A DNA stretch of 64,000 nt from contig CARTDA010000006.1 in the NCBI GenBank assembly GCA_949066965.1, positions 62,001 to 126,000 on the forward strand, written 5' to 3'. This document shows, piece after piece, positions 17,818 to 27,500 of this stretch; positions within the stretch are counted from its first letter, which is position 1, and each line of letters opens with the position of its first letter. The position numbers were made by a program, and so were the translations under genes. The notes below the pieces were generated by a model, which saw only the letters and a list, made by a program, of their open reading frames with translations, had not been told where the DNA came from and made no database searches. This DNA comes from COE1 sp949066965 (GTDB lineage: Bacteria > Bacillota > Clostridia > Lachnospirales > Lachnospiraceae).

Positions 17818-19776
17818 TTACAGATTCATCTCTTTTAGGACTTTCATGATTTCCACCGGCTTCTCCACAAACGTTTCCGCCCCATGTTCCACGAGGAATT
17901 CCCTGTCACGGAAACCCCAGAGCACACTGATACATGGAAGACCCGCGTTTTTTGCCGTTGCAAGGTCCACGTCCGAATCCCCGACATAGACTGTCTCCTC
18001 CCTTGTCTTCCCCAGCTCCTTCAGGGCAAGGTTCACGCTGTCCGGATAGGGCTTTCGCTGCAAATGCTCCCTGTCTCCGATTGCGACATCTACCTGCGGA
18101 AAATATTTGTTTGTCAAGTCCTGTACTGCCGAATCAATTTTGTTGGACACAATGGCAAGCGTGTAGCCGCTGTTTTTGAGCACATCCAGAAGTTCCGGTA
18201 TTCCGTCATATGCCCTTGTCGCATCATTGCAGTGTTCCCCATAATACTGCTTGAACGCGTCAAACGCCCTGTCAAAATCCGGATTGTTTTCCCCATAAGG
18301 CACCGCGCGTACCATAAGCTTTTTCACACCATTTCCCACAAAACGCCTCACCTCGTCCAATGTGCGCCTTGGCATTCCGCAAAAATCCATTGCATGGTTG
18401 ACGGCCTCCTTTAAGTCTTCCAGCGTATCCAGGAGTGTGCCATCCAGGTCAAAAACAACGGTTGTTATTTTCTTATTGGGCTGCCTTCCATGGTTTAGCT
18501 CTGCAAACACCCTGTTGTATGCCTCAAGATACGGAATGCCGTTCTCCTTGCAGACTGCCGCCAGACAATCATATTCGGGATAAGTCCGTCCGCCGCACGC
18601 CTTCACTTCAAGCTTTCCCAGGCTGGTAGCCGCCACACGTTTTTCCCTGCTTAACACCGTGCGCTCCATCTCCACACGCCTGATGCCTATTGTGGTCGTC
18701 TCATCAAAGATAATTCGTTCAAGTGCAGAAATGTTCTCCTTGTCACAAATGACATTCAGCTGGTATGCCGGCCGGTTCTTTTTCATGTAGACAGGCGTGT
18801 AAAACACATCCCTTGCCCCGGCATCAAAAAGCCGTTCCGTCAGATAGCCAAATGCCTCGCCTGAACAGTCGTCAATGTTGGATTCCAGTTTGTATATGAC
18901 ATCCTTTTCCTGCGACAGCTCCTCAAGAACCATGGCTCTTAACAGGCTTGCCTTCTCATAATTCCGCTTTCCGGCGCCAATGCCCAGTGCAGCAACCTTA
19001 AATTTCTGCGGCAGGCTGTCCCTTGTCCTGGCAGCCGCAGCGATTGCAGCCCCTGTCGGTGTCACAAACTCGCCCTGCTGCTCCATAAAGTGCATGGGGA
19101 GTCCATATGCTTCCACAATATTTGCCGTTGCAGGAACCGGAACCGGAAGAATGCCATGCTGGCAGCGCACACTGCCATGTCCCTCATACAATTCCGATAC
19201 CACGACATCCGTTATCTGGTATTTTTCCCTGACTGCATCCATGCATACGGCAGCAGACAGAATGTCAACAATCGAATCCACTGCGCCGACCTCATGAAAA
19301 TGCACTTCACTGACAGGTTTATTATGTGCCTTTGACTCTGCGTCAGCAAGTATCCCAAAGATGCGAAACGCCAGCTTCCTTGCCCCATCCGTAAGCTTTG
19401 CCCGATTTAAAATTTCTGTTATCTCAGCCATTCCCCTGTGCGCATGGTGATGGTGTTCGTGATGCGCATGATCATGGTTATGAACACCGTCATCCTCTGC
19501 ATGACCATGATGATGACCTTGCGTATGCCCATGAAGATATGACATATCATGGTCATGATTTTCATGCGCCTTGTCGAGCACTACATCAAAATCACAGGCA
19601 TCAATCCCGGCTTTCTGCACTCTTTTTATCGCAGTCTCAAATCCCGGAACAAGCGGCCGGATACTGTCCACCGCTTCATTAAGCAAATTCCTGTCCACAC
19701 CCAGGTCCAGCAGCGCCGCGACAGTCATGTCACCGCTAATCCCTGCATAGCACTCCAAATACAATACTTTTTTCAT
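17818..19776 (-). CDS. larC: LarC nickel-insertion protein fused to a HAD phosphatase
   Basis: LarC makes the nickel-pincer nucleotide cofactor by CTP-dependent nickel insertion. Residues 1 to about 430 match LarC: YLECYAGISGDM at the start, a His-rich stretch at 71-113, HFHEVGAVDSIVDI, and VTPTGAAIAAA. From residue 435 (base 18474 downward) a complete HAD hydrolase follows, with FDLDGTLLD (motif I), SNK (motif II), Lys in RKPYPD and GDSDVD (motif IV), similar to phosphoglycolate phosphatase. No stop or frameshift separates them. In Lactobacillus the LarC halves are joined by frameshifting; here LarC is one uninterrupted frame. It lies 30 bp after larB. Confidence 0.9.
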   Translation of the reverse strand: MKKVLYLECYAGISGDMTVAALLDLGVDRNLLNEAVDSIRPLVPGFETAIKRVQKAGIDACDFDVVLDKAHENHDHDMSYLHGHTQGHHHGHAEDDGVHNHDHAHHEHHHHAHRGMAEITEILNRAKLTDGARKLAFRIFGILADAESKAHNKPVSEVHFHEVGAVDSIVDILSAAVCMDAVREKYQITDVVVSELYEGHGSVRCQHGILPVPVPATANIVEAYGLPMHFMEQQGEFVTPTGAAIAAAARTRDSLPQKFKVAALGIGAGKRNYEKASLLRAMVLEELSQEKDVIYKLESNIDDCSGEAFGYLTERLFDAGARDVFYTPVYMKKNRPAYQLNVICDKENISALERIIFDETTTIGIRRVEMERTVLSREKRVAATSLGKLEVKACGGRTYPEYDCLAAVCKENGIPYLEAYNRVFAELNHGRQPNKKITTVVFDLDGTLLDTLEDLKEAVNHAMDFCGMPRRTLDEVRRFVGNGVKKLMVRAVPYGENNPDFDRAFDAFKQYYGEHCNDATRAYDGIPELLDVLKNSGYTLAIVSNKIDSAVQDLTNKYFPQVDVAIGDREHLQRKPYPDSVNLALKELGKTREETVYVGDSDVDLATAKNAGLPCISVLWGFRDREFLVEHGAETFVEKPVEIMKVLKEMNL

Positions 19777-19806
19777 AACAATCCTCCATTCCTGCCATCC
19801 CTATTT

Positions 19807-20598
19807 TCAGACTGCAAGCCTGTTAATCTGTGTCGCCATATATCCTGCGCCATAGCCATTGTCAATATTGACTACCGCAATCCCGTTCGCGCAGGAGTTA
19901 ATCATTGTCAGGAGCGCAGACAATCCATGAAGGTTCGCGCCATAGCCCACGGACGTCGGGACTGCGATGACCGGGTTGCTGACAAGCCCGCCTATCACGC
20001 TTGCCAGCGCGCCCTCCATGCCCGCCACTGCCACCACGCAGTTTGCCTCCTGTATTGTCTGCGTATTTGCAAGCAGCCTGTGCAGACCGCTCACCCCCAC
20101 GTCATAGATACGCTCCACATGTGCACCGAAGTATTCCGCCGTCTGCGCTGCCTCCTCCGCCACGGGAATATCCGCTGTTCCCGCCGTGCAGACCGCAATC
20201 TTTCCGACCCGGTTCGCTGCCTTTTGTGCCGCATTGTCCTCTATCTTCAAAATCCGCGACACACTGTCATACTGTACCTGTGCAAGCACCCTCCTCACAA
20301 GCTCGTACTGTTGCGCACTTGCCCTTGTTCCAAACACTTCCCCATTCTGCTCATACATTTTACAATAGATAGAAACCAGGTATTCATCCGGTTTTCCCGC
20401 ACAAAAAATAACCTCCGGAAATCCGGAACGAAGTTCCCTCTGCGTGTCAAGCTTTGCAAATCCCATTTCTTCATAACCCCTTTGTCCATATGGAAATGGG
20501 CGCAGATACTGTTCCGCCTCAGCTGCCGTCATAATGCCATCCTGTACTTTTTGTAATATACTCCTAATGTCTGTTTTATTATCCATGTCCTTCTGCAT
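19807..20598 (-). CDS. larB: LarB, nicotinic acid adenine dinucleotide carboxylase/hydrolase
   Basis: LarB performs the first step of nickel-pincer cofactor synthesis, carboxylating and cleaving nicotinic acid adenine dinucleotide. The 263-residue protein shows the PurE-like C-terminal half with VCTAGTADIPVAEEA, GVSGLHRL, VVAVAGMEGALASVIGGLV and PTSVGYGA. The start at 20598 is chosen because AAAGGTGG lies 6 bases upstream; the frame is open further, and ATG at 20586 is an alternative. It precedes larC-HAD. larE and larA are not in the window, so they must lie elsewhere if the cofactor is completed. Confidence 0.92.
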   Translation of the reverse strand: MQKDMDNKTDIRSILQKVQDGIMTAAEAEQYLRPFPYGQRGYEEMGFAKLDTQRELRSGFPEVIFCAGKPDEYLVSIYCKMYEQNGEVFGTRASAQQYELVRRVLAQVQYDSVSRILKIEDNAAQKAANRVGKIAVCTAGTADIPVAEEAAQTAEYFGAHVERIYDVGVSGLHRLLANTQTIQEANCVVAVAGMEGALASVIGGLVSNPVIAVPTSVGYGANLHGLSALLTMINSCANGIAVVNIDNGYGAGYMATQINRLAV

Positions 20599-20675
20599 CC
20601 ATATCCACCTTTCCAGCAGGAATGTCCTTCTCCCTGCTGACATATCTCCTTTAGACGCCCACATGCACTCAAGCA

Positions 20676-20756
20676 GGGAAGAGACATCTTCCCCTACTCG
20701 CCATGCGACCCATGCGCCGCCTTAGCGGCATATTTCATCTGCAAGGGTCTGCGCAT
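20676..20756 (-). ncRNA. structured leader candidate upstream of larB
   Basis: The gap holds GGGAAG/CTTCCC (20676-20693) and a compound stem. In the latter, ATGCG with CGCAT and GACCC with GGGTC enclose a GCCGC/GCGGC hairpin (20703-20756). I cannot match it to a known riboswitch. It may be an RNA control element for the lar genes, or processing hairpins after the upstream gene. Confidence 0.35.
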
Positions 20757-20761
20757 AAACA

Positions 20762-20784
20762 GGCGCAACCACAACTGTTGCGCC
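20762..20784 (-). terminator. hairpin after the REC-GGDEF-EAL gene
   Basis: GGCGCAAC and GTTGCGCC form an 8-bp stem with a 7-base loop, 14 bp after the stop at 20799. The U-tract on the minus strand is weak (UGUUUAUG), so readthrough into larB is possible. Confidence 0.55.
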
Positions 20785-20798
20785 CTAAAATAGTCCCA

Positions 20799-22856
20799 TC
20801 ACTTATACTGGCTTATCTCGTAAAATGTCACCATCATAATCATCGTGTCGGCGCGTTTCCCGATTACCTTCACTGTCAGGCGGTACCATATGTCCTCTGT
20901 CAGTTCATACTCCATCGGTCCACAGAAGTCTCCCCTCACGATTTTGGCAAACGCTTCGCCGAGGAGTTCCCTTTCCGCCAGCACCCTTCTGTTATGCTCA
21001 TCCTCGTTTACGCCAATGTCAAATACAATATCACTCTCATACTTCGTGTTGGTTCTGAGCAACTCAAGCTTTTCATTCCGGTACTCGTATACGGCAATCG
21101 GCATCTCCATCATATCAAAAAGCCTGCTGACACTCGACCGGGTATTCCACAGCTCATTGACGATTGTCATGTTCTCGTCCGTGCTGCACTTTGCCCCCAT
21201 TTCCTCTTCCCTGGCAATAAACTTCTCGTAATCGGAAATGGGCATTGGCTTCGCGTAATAAAACCCCTGTGCATACTCACAGCCTATGCATTTCAGAAAA
21301 TCAACCTGTTCCGGTGTTTCCACGCCCTCCACAATCGACGGGAGGTGCAGCCACTTTGCCATGCGGATGACCGACGTCAGCACCTTTTCGCCCTTTCCGT
21401 TAAATTCCTGATCCTGCAAAAATTTCATGTCCACCTTCAGATAGTCCACTTCCATATCCTTCAGGACATTCAGCGACGAATAGCCGCTGCCGAAATCATC
21501 CATCATAATCTTGAATCCCAGCTGATGCAGGTTGCTCATGGTTTTCATAATCAGGTCCTGGTCTTCCATGAATGCACTCTCTGTCAGCTCCAGATTGAGG
21601 AGCTCCGCGGGTATCTGGTATTCCGTAATCAGTTTCTTGAAAATTTTGACCAGGTGCGGGTTATAGATATTGACCCTTGAAACATTCACGGAAATCGGAT
21701 TCGGTTTCTTTCCCTCATCCAGCCATCTGCGCAAAAGGATGCAGACATGGCGCCACATATACTGGTCCAGCCTTCCGATAATCCCGTTCCTCTCATACAC
21801 CGGAATAAATTCTCCCGGGGATATCATCCCTTTATCCGGGTGATTCCAGCGCACCAGCGCTTCCGCACCGTAGGAACGGTCCGTCACAAGGTTTATCTTT
21901 GGCTGCAGATACACCTCAAACTGTTCCTCATCAATCGCCCTGTTGACTTCATTGATGATAAACTGCTCCTGGCGCATGTCATCTATCATGCTTTCGTTAT
22001 AATAGGCAATATTTTTGTCAAATTTTCCCTTGCAGCTCTTTGCCGCCAGAAAAGCCCTGTCATACATTTCTGACACATCCATATCATAGTCATTTATGAC
22101 ATACACACCGCAGGAAACCTTGATGTTATAATCCTTATTTACTTTCTTCATGTTTATCTGAAGCGCATTTATCAACAGTTCAAAATTTTCTTCCTTATAT
22201 GGCATGCATACTGCAAAGATATCATTTTCCAACCGCCCATACACAAATTTTTCAAACACGGTTGAGACCCTGCGCAGCTCAGAGGCAATGCTTTGCAGCA
22301 CCTTGTCCCCTTCCTTTATCCCGTAGAAATTGTTTATCATTTTAAAACGGTCAATGTCAAACCGCGCAAACGCAAATGTTTCGTCCGGTTCGTCCGCCAG
22401 CAGCGTCCGCACCTCGCGGTAAAATTTAAATTTCGTGTATAACCCGGTCACCGCATCCCGCTCTGCCATAATCATACGGCTCTTGTCAATGGCATTTTTA
22501 ATACGGAACTGCAGAAGCACCGGATTGTAAGGCTTCATGACAAAATCCCACACACCCGCCTCAAGGCACTTCTGCTCGGAATGCCAGTCATCATTTGAGG
22601 TCGCCACAATCACCGGAATATTGTCATATTCCCGGTGTTTTCCAAACTCCTCCATAAACCGGAAGCCGTCCATGACTGGCATGATAAGGTCGAGCACAAT
22701 CACTGCCACCTTGTCAACATTTGCCGCCAGGACATCCAATGCCTCCTGCCCGTTTGAAGCCTCAAGGACCTCATAGTCATCCGTAATTACATCTCTGAGC
22801 CTTCTTTTAATCACTTCCTCATCATCAACTAACAATATCGTGTTTTTGCTATACAT
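20799..22856 (-). CDS. response regulator REC-GGDEF(degenerate)-EAL protein
   Basis: A 685-residue cytoplasmic protein likely to lower cyclic-di-GMP. Residues 1-130 are a receiver (LLVDDEE, phospho-Asp in VLDLIMPVMDG, Lys in MKPYNP). Residues 140-300 are a GGDEF fold whose active loop reads GRLENDIF instead of GGDEF, so it should not make cyclic-di-GMP. Residues 310-560 are an EAL domain with intact GAEALVRW, NLELTES, MDDFGSGYSSL and VEGVET, so hydrolysis is expected. A C-terminal domain of about 110 residues resembles a PAS-type sensor. It is transcribed alone from a TTGACA promoter. The partner kinase is not in the window. Confidence 0.9.
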   Translation of the reverse strand: MYSKNTILLVDDEEVIKRRLRDVITDDYEVLEASNGQEALDVLAANVDKVAVIVLDLIMPVMDGFRFMEEFGKHREYDNIPVIVATSNDDWHSEQKCLEAGVWDFVMKPYNPVLLQFRIKNAIDKSRMIMAERDAVTGLYTKFKFYREVRTLLADEPDETFAFARFDIDRFKMINNFYGIKEGDKVLQSIASELRRVSTVFEKFVYGRLENDIFAVCMPYKEENFELLINALQINMKKVNKDYNIKVSCGVYVINDYDMDVSEMYDRAFLAAKSCKGKFDKNIAYYNESMIDDMRQEQFIINEVNRAIDEEQFEVYLQPKINLVTDRSYGAEALVRWNHPDKGMISPGEFIPVYERNGIIGRLDQYMWRHVCILLRRWLDEGKKPNPISVNVSRVNIYNPHLVKIFKKLITEYQIPAELLNLELTESAFMEDQDLIMKTMSNLHQLGFKIMMDDFGSGYSSLNVLKDMEVDYLKVDMKFLQDQEFNGKGEKVLTSVIRMAKWLHLPSIVEGVETPEQVDFLKCIGCEYAQGFYYAKPMPISDYEKFIAREEEMGAKCSTDENMTIVNELWNTRSSVSRLFDMMEMPIAVYEYRNEKLELLRTNTKYESDIVFDIGVNEDEHNRRVLAERELLGEAFAKIVRGDFCGPMEYELTEDIWYRLTVKVIGKRADTMIMMVTFYEISQYK

Positions 22857-22931
22857 CTATGTATCAGCTCCTTTATCACATCCAAAGCCATCTGGCGGAT
22901 GTTTATGCAAAATATACACACCCTATTTATA

Positions 22932-22961
22932 ATTTTACCGTTTTTCGCATCAATTTGTCAA
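22932..22961 (-). promoter_or_regulatory. promoter for the REC-GGDEF-EAL gene
   Basis: Minus-strand TTGACA (22956-22961), 18 bases, TAAAAT (22932-22937), 76 bp upstream of the ATG at 22856. It lies in the gap after the fic gene. Confidence 0.6.
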
Positions 22962-22988
22962 TGTATTCTGCTGATAATATTTTATTCG

Positions 22989-23660
22989 TTATTCACTAAA
23001 TTTCATTCCATCAATGCAATTATCATACAAAAACTGTTTGATTTCGGATTTATTACCAGTCTCATAATAGGATACCAGCAATTCATAAAAATTTTTTATA
23101 TCCCTTTGTACGACCGATATAATTCCCTGTCCGTTTTCAATCATTATCTTATTTCCTATAAGCATTGCGATTCTCTTATTTCCGTCATAAAATAACTGTG
23201 CCCTCATTAAATATAACACCATGTCCAGTGCCTTATCCAACGAAGACGTTTTGCTTTTTACGATCTCAATTATATCACAGCCAGCTTTTTTCTCATCTGG
23301 CAGTTCAGGTATCCAGTCCGTTCCCCCTATTCTTACCTCATCGCGCCGAAATGCCCCCGCATTTATTATCGTAAATTTTCCCAGCAGCATATGAACGTTC
23401 TTAATAAATCTTATATTAATCTCTTCGTTAATATTTTCAAGCAAAAACTGCCATGCATGTTTTAAGTCATTTACTGCATTAATATCTTCTATTGTATATC
23501 CAGATACCGACATTCCATTATAGATTGCCTGTGTATCCGGATATGTTACCCCAATTCCTTCAAGGTTGGCGCTTTTCCATATATAATCTACTATGTTCCG
23601 CTTTGCCAGAAAAATATTTTGTTCCTGAGTCATGTTATATTTTGCTTCCATTGTAAACAC
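22989..23660 (-). CDS. Fic family protein lacking the catalytic His
   Basis: Fic proteins usually transfer AMP or another nucleotide to a target hydroxyl group. This 223-residue protein keeps the phosphate-binding loop but reads QLFYDGNKR at residues 155-163, where the active enzymes have HPFxDGNGR. The His is Gln. The inhibitory helix motif (S/T)xxxE(G/N) is present near the N-terminus as SANLEG (Ser30-Gly35). GTG at 23660 is used because GGAGG stands 5 bases before it. It lies 52 bp after the PIN toxin gene, so it may be part of the same toxin-antitoxin transcript. AMPylation activity is doubtful. Confidence 0.85.
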   Translation of the reverse strand: MFTMEAKYNMTQEQNIFLAKRNIVDYIWKSANLEGIGVTYPDTQAIYNGMSVSGYTIEDINAVNDLKHAWQFLLENINEEINIRFIKNVHMLLGKFTIINAGAFRRDEVRIGGTDWIPELPDEKKAGCDIIEIVKSKTSSLDKALDMVLYLMRAQLFYDGNKRIAMLIGNKIMIENGQGIISVVQRDIKNFYELLVSYYETGNKSEIKQFLYDNCIDGMKFSE

Positions 23661-23712
23661 AGACGCCTCCAGTCATATTATCAATTTTGTCTTAATCGCA
23701 TTATTTTTCTTA

Positions 23713-24138
23713 TCATTCCTCATTTTGTGATACCAATTTAATCAATTCATCTGGCAATAATGCCTTAACCTTGGATTTCTCATAGTCCCTGATATTCCTT
23801 GTTACAATATTGTCCATTTGGTTGCGTTTCGCACAGCAGGAAATTACTGCATCTTCATAGTCTTTCATGTCTGACACCAATGCATCCTGGCAGTCTTTTG
23901 CTGTAACATCTAATATACCGAACAGTTGATAAAGCTTTGACATCGTATTTTTAGACTGTTCTGTATTGTGCAAGTGCTTCCTTACCAGATAATAAATATC
24001 TGTAGCTGAGCTGGCTGTAATATACATATCTTCTATTTGATTTGCAGCCAGCAGAAATATTTGCTCTGCTGATTCCCTGAAAGGTTCCCTTCCTGTCAAC
24101 GCATCAATTATTATGTTTGTGTCTACAAGTATTCTCAT
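23713..24138 (-). CDS. PIN-domain toxin (VapC-like)
   Basis: A 141-residue predicted RNase toxin. The N-terminal LVDTNIIIDALTGREPF gives the first catalytic Asp. Further acids lie in the DIYYLV region, in YEDAVISCCAKRNQMD and in TRNIRDY, the usual four-acid PIN pocket that binds Mg or Mn. The start codon shares one base with the antitoxin stop codon, a standard layout for a toxin-antitoxin pair. The target RNA is unknown. It belongs to the larger PIN families rather than to a specific, named VapC. Confidence 0.88.
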   Translation of the reverse strand: MRILVDTNIIIDALTGREPFRESAEQIFLLAANQIEDMYITASSATDIYYLVRKHLHNTEQSKNTMSKLYQLFGILDVTAKDCQDALVSDMKDYEDAVISCCAKRNQMDNIVTRNIRDYEKSKVKALLPDELIKLVSQNEE

Positions 24139-24353
24139 TACTTAGTATTCAGCCTTTCCGCTTTCGCATCTTCCAGACTGGCGTCTTCAGGTAACATCCC
24201 AAATAGAGATTTCGCCGTATCCACCCTGTTTTGGTTAGGATTCGTCAGTTTGGCAATTATTTTACCATTTTTTGTAATCAAAATATCCTCTTTAGCTGAA
24301 AGCAATAGATATTTTCCCAAATTCTGTTTTAATTCTGTTGCTGTTATAGACAT
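24138..24353 (-). CDS. Phd/YefM-type antitoxin
   Basis: A 71-residue protein with the Phd/YefM N-terminal DNA-binding fold (MSITATELKQNLGKYL, ILITKNGKIIAKLTNP) and an acidic, flexible tail (AKSLFGMLPEDASLEDA) that should wrap the toxin. It is upstream of and overlaps the PIN gene. Such antitoxins repress their own promoter, and an inverted repeat at 24368-24395 is a fitting operator. Confidence 0.88.
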   Translation of the reverse strand: MSITATELKQNLGKYLLLSAKEDILITKNGKIIAKLTNPNQNRVDTAKSLFGMLPEDASLEDAKAERLNTK

Positions 24354-24367
24354 CCAATCATCTCCTT

Positions 24368-24405
24368 CGCACTATTATTATATATTATTCGTGCGATTCT
24401 GTAAA
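24368..24405 (-). promoter_or_regulatory. toxin-antitoxin promoter with operator-like inverted repeat
   Basis: On the minus strand, TTTACA (24400-24405), 17 bases, TATAAT (24377-24382) lies just ahead of the antitoxin. CGCAC (24368-24372) and GTGCG (24391-24395) bracket the -10 region with an AT-rich partial palindrome between them, a likely site for antitoxin autorepression. Confidence 0.65.
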
Positions 24406-24493
24406 GCTATTCGTATGACTCAAAATATTATTGAATGCAAAAGATAATCTCATCAATTTTTTATTGTCTGAAAGATGTATATGGTGCATGTTA

Positions 24494-24533
24494 AAAAACT
24501 GGTTAATAAGTATTCACTTATTAACCAGTTTTT
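24494..24533. terminator. bidirectional terminator after the subtilase gene
   Basis: A perfect stem of AACTGGTTAATAAGT with its complement and a 4-base loop is flanked by A6 and T5 runs. It lies 35 bp after the subtilase stop on the minus strand. Confidence 0.92.
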
Positions 24534-24568
24534 CAGATTCAGCCAAATTGATAAACGGCTGTGTTCAT

Positions 24569-27500
24569 TTATTGAACATCTAAAGAATAAACCGTTTTTG
24601 AGTCTTTCGTATTATGTGACTTGACTCCATAGATTTTTCCATCCTTTGTTGCCACATATTCAACGTTTACTGTCTGTTTTTTGTTTGAACCATCCTTCAG
24701 CGTTACTGTGACCTTAACCTTTTGCACTTCATTCGGCAAAACCATACCACCAGCCGCAATTATGTCCGCAGAAGTACGATTCGTTGTTGTCCATTTCGGA
24801 ACAAGCCAAAATGTTCCTGTATCCGGGTTGTTCTGGTAACCAATGTCTTTTCCACCGCTTATCTCAACATTATATGAGAGTGCCGGGCGCAGTCTGCCGT
24901 CGCCCTCATATTCAACATAAGGCTGGAAATCCACCACGTCAATCTGATTTGCGCTAAACTTCGTAACCTTTGGAAGTACATAGACTCCATAGACTGCACC
25001 TACACCGCTTCCGTCCTGCGCTTCCGCTATGACATAAGCCCGAGGAAGCTGTCCTGTCGTGAGGGCATCTGATGCAATTCCTTCAACCACACCTGTATTT
25101 TCATTGACCTTAATGTAATTCTGGCTGCTGCCTTCCATTACACGCCATTTCACCTTCTGGTTTGCAGCCTTTCCAAAATTATTGCTGACCTTTGCTGAAA
25201 GTGTAATCTTTGAGCCAACGGATACAATGCCTTCATTGGCGTTCTTCGGTACAATGGTAACCCTTGACATAGGAACGCTTACTACGACATTACATTTTGC
25301 CTTTTTGTTGCTTCCGTCTGTTGCTGCACATGTGATTGTCGCCTTTCCGTTTGCGCGTGCATAAATCCAGCCCTCAGAATCTACTGATACGACTCCCGGC
25401 GCACTGCTTGTGTATTCCACAGACTTACTGTCGCCGCCTGTTACCTTTGTTTCAAGCTTCATATAGCTTGGTGCATCATAGTAGCCGGATGTCGAAAACA
25501 GACTTGCTGTTTTCGGTAATTCAATCTTGGTAATCGGATTTGGCGTTACCTCAAACTGGATACTTGCCGTCTTGGCTTTTTCCTCCGGAACATCCTTCTC
25601 TGTCGCTGTTACTTCAAACTTTCCGCTTGCACCAGCCTTGACAGATACTTTTCCGCTTGTACTGACAGTTACAGTACCGCTTGCAGAACCTACCGGCTTA
25701 ACATCCCACAGCAACTTCTTGCTTGATACATTTGATGGTGATATCGTTGCCTTAATCGTTGCGCTCTTACCTACCGCAATCTTGTCAGGTCCATTCAATA
25801 CAATCTTATCTGCCAGCTGTCTGACAGTAACGGTACAGCTTGCTGCCTTTTTGCTTCCGTCATTTGCAGTTGCCTTGATAGTGGCTTTACCGGGTCTCCA
25901 TGCAGTTACGTTTCCGTTCGAATCTACCGTTGCCACATTCTTATTGTTGCTGCTCCATACAACATCTGTAATGCTTCCGCCCTCTACTGTAATATTACTA
26001 TTGTTTTCTCCTGCAAGGTTCACGGAATCATCTGTACAGATTGTAAACTTAGAAGTACCAAACTTAACCTTTGTTATCTTAACCGCATCAAGAATCTTAA
26101 TTGTGACCTTACTTGTTACCTCTCCTGCCTTTGCCTGGATAACACATTCGCCTGCTGGTGTGCCCTTTGCTACAGCCACCTTGCCGTTCTTTACTGTAAC
26201 GCCGTTACCACTTACCACACTCCATTCAACCTTGTTTCCAGTCCCAAATTTCGCATAGGAAGGCACTACTGTTGCAGTTAATGCAAGGTTCTTTCCAGCC
26301 GCGATCTGGTTCACAGAATCCGCAGAGGAGATGATTACTTCACGCGGAGCCGGCTCAAACTTATATTTCTTTGAAGCCACCTTGCTTGCTTTTCCTGTTA
26401 TGCGGTTCACAGCAATCACGTTCAACGTAACCTGCTTTGCACCGCCTACTACTGCCTTACCACCCGAAAGCAGCTGGCCATTTGTTACAATACCATTTTT
26501 ATAGGCAGGCTTTTTGCCGTTTATGGAATAATATAACTGTACATTGCGAGCACTGCATGTAACAGGAATTTCTACCCACTCTTCTGTAAATGTAGTAGTA
26601 TTGTTGTCTACGATCTCCGGTGTTGCAGGAACCGCATCCGCAGCCTGCACTTTAATATTAAATACCTTCGGTAAATATGTCGTACCGGAACCTACCTGCG
26701 GGGAAGATGCCTTGATTACATTCTTCTGCATAACAGAGAACAATGCATCCACTTTTGCCTTCCCACTCTTTCCCTTAAGGGCTGACACCTTATCAGCACC
26801 GGATAAAATAACTGCTGCCGTACCTACCGCAACCGGACAAGCCATACTTGTACCATCCATAAATGTATAGGACTGGTCAGAGTTGCTGACTGTAGAGAAA
26901 ATGTCTACGCCAGGGAATGCCAGGTCAACCTTGTTGCCATAGTTTGTAAAGCCTGCCTTGCTTCCGTCCGGATTCAGTGCGGCTACAGAACATACATTGT
27001 TATATGATGCCGGATATTCATATCCGTTTGTCGATTCATTTCCGGCAGCCGCAAATATCGCAACACCACTCTCGTATGCGCTCTTTATCGTGTCTTCCTC
27101 GAGCTTGCTGTAATATCCGCTTCCCAGACTCATGTTGACAACATCCACACCGTCTGCTTTCGCCTTCAGGATAGCCCTTAAGATGTACTCATCCATCATA
27201 TATCCGTCAGCATCCATGACACTGTAAGCATAAATCTGCGCATCAGGAGCGATACCGGCTCCTCCCTTTCCATTGTTGTCGACCGCTGCAGCGATACCAG
27301 CAACATGCGTACCATGTTCAGCCGGATCCGATGTCGTCGCTGTTGCGCTGGAAGTCACCATTGAAACATTCTGTTTTACGTTGTCTGCCAGGTCTTCATG
27401 TGTGCTCCGTACACCAGTATCAATAATACCAATCTTGACTCCGGCTCCTTTATAGCCTTCATCCCACACATACATATCACCTACATACTCGTGTGCCCAC

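Noticed and set aside
17818..19776. Frameshift or misjoined genes in LarC-HAD
   Set aside because: The frame is open and codon use is continuous across the join at 18474, with no stop or start signal between the domains.
20676..20784. Known nickel/cobalt riboswitch at larB
   Set aside because: The hairpins do not show a consensus I can match, so the RNA is only called a candidate.
19549..21680. Two long plus-strand open frames opposite larC/larB and the EAL gene
   Set aside because: They are reverse complement shadows of high-confidence genes, with no ribosome binding site or known motif.
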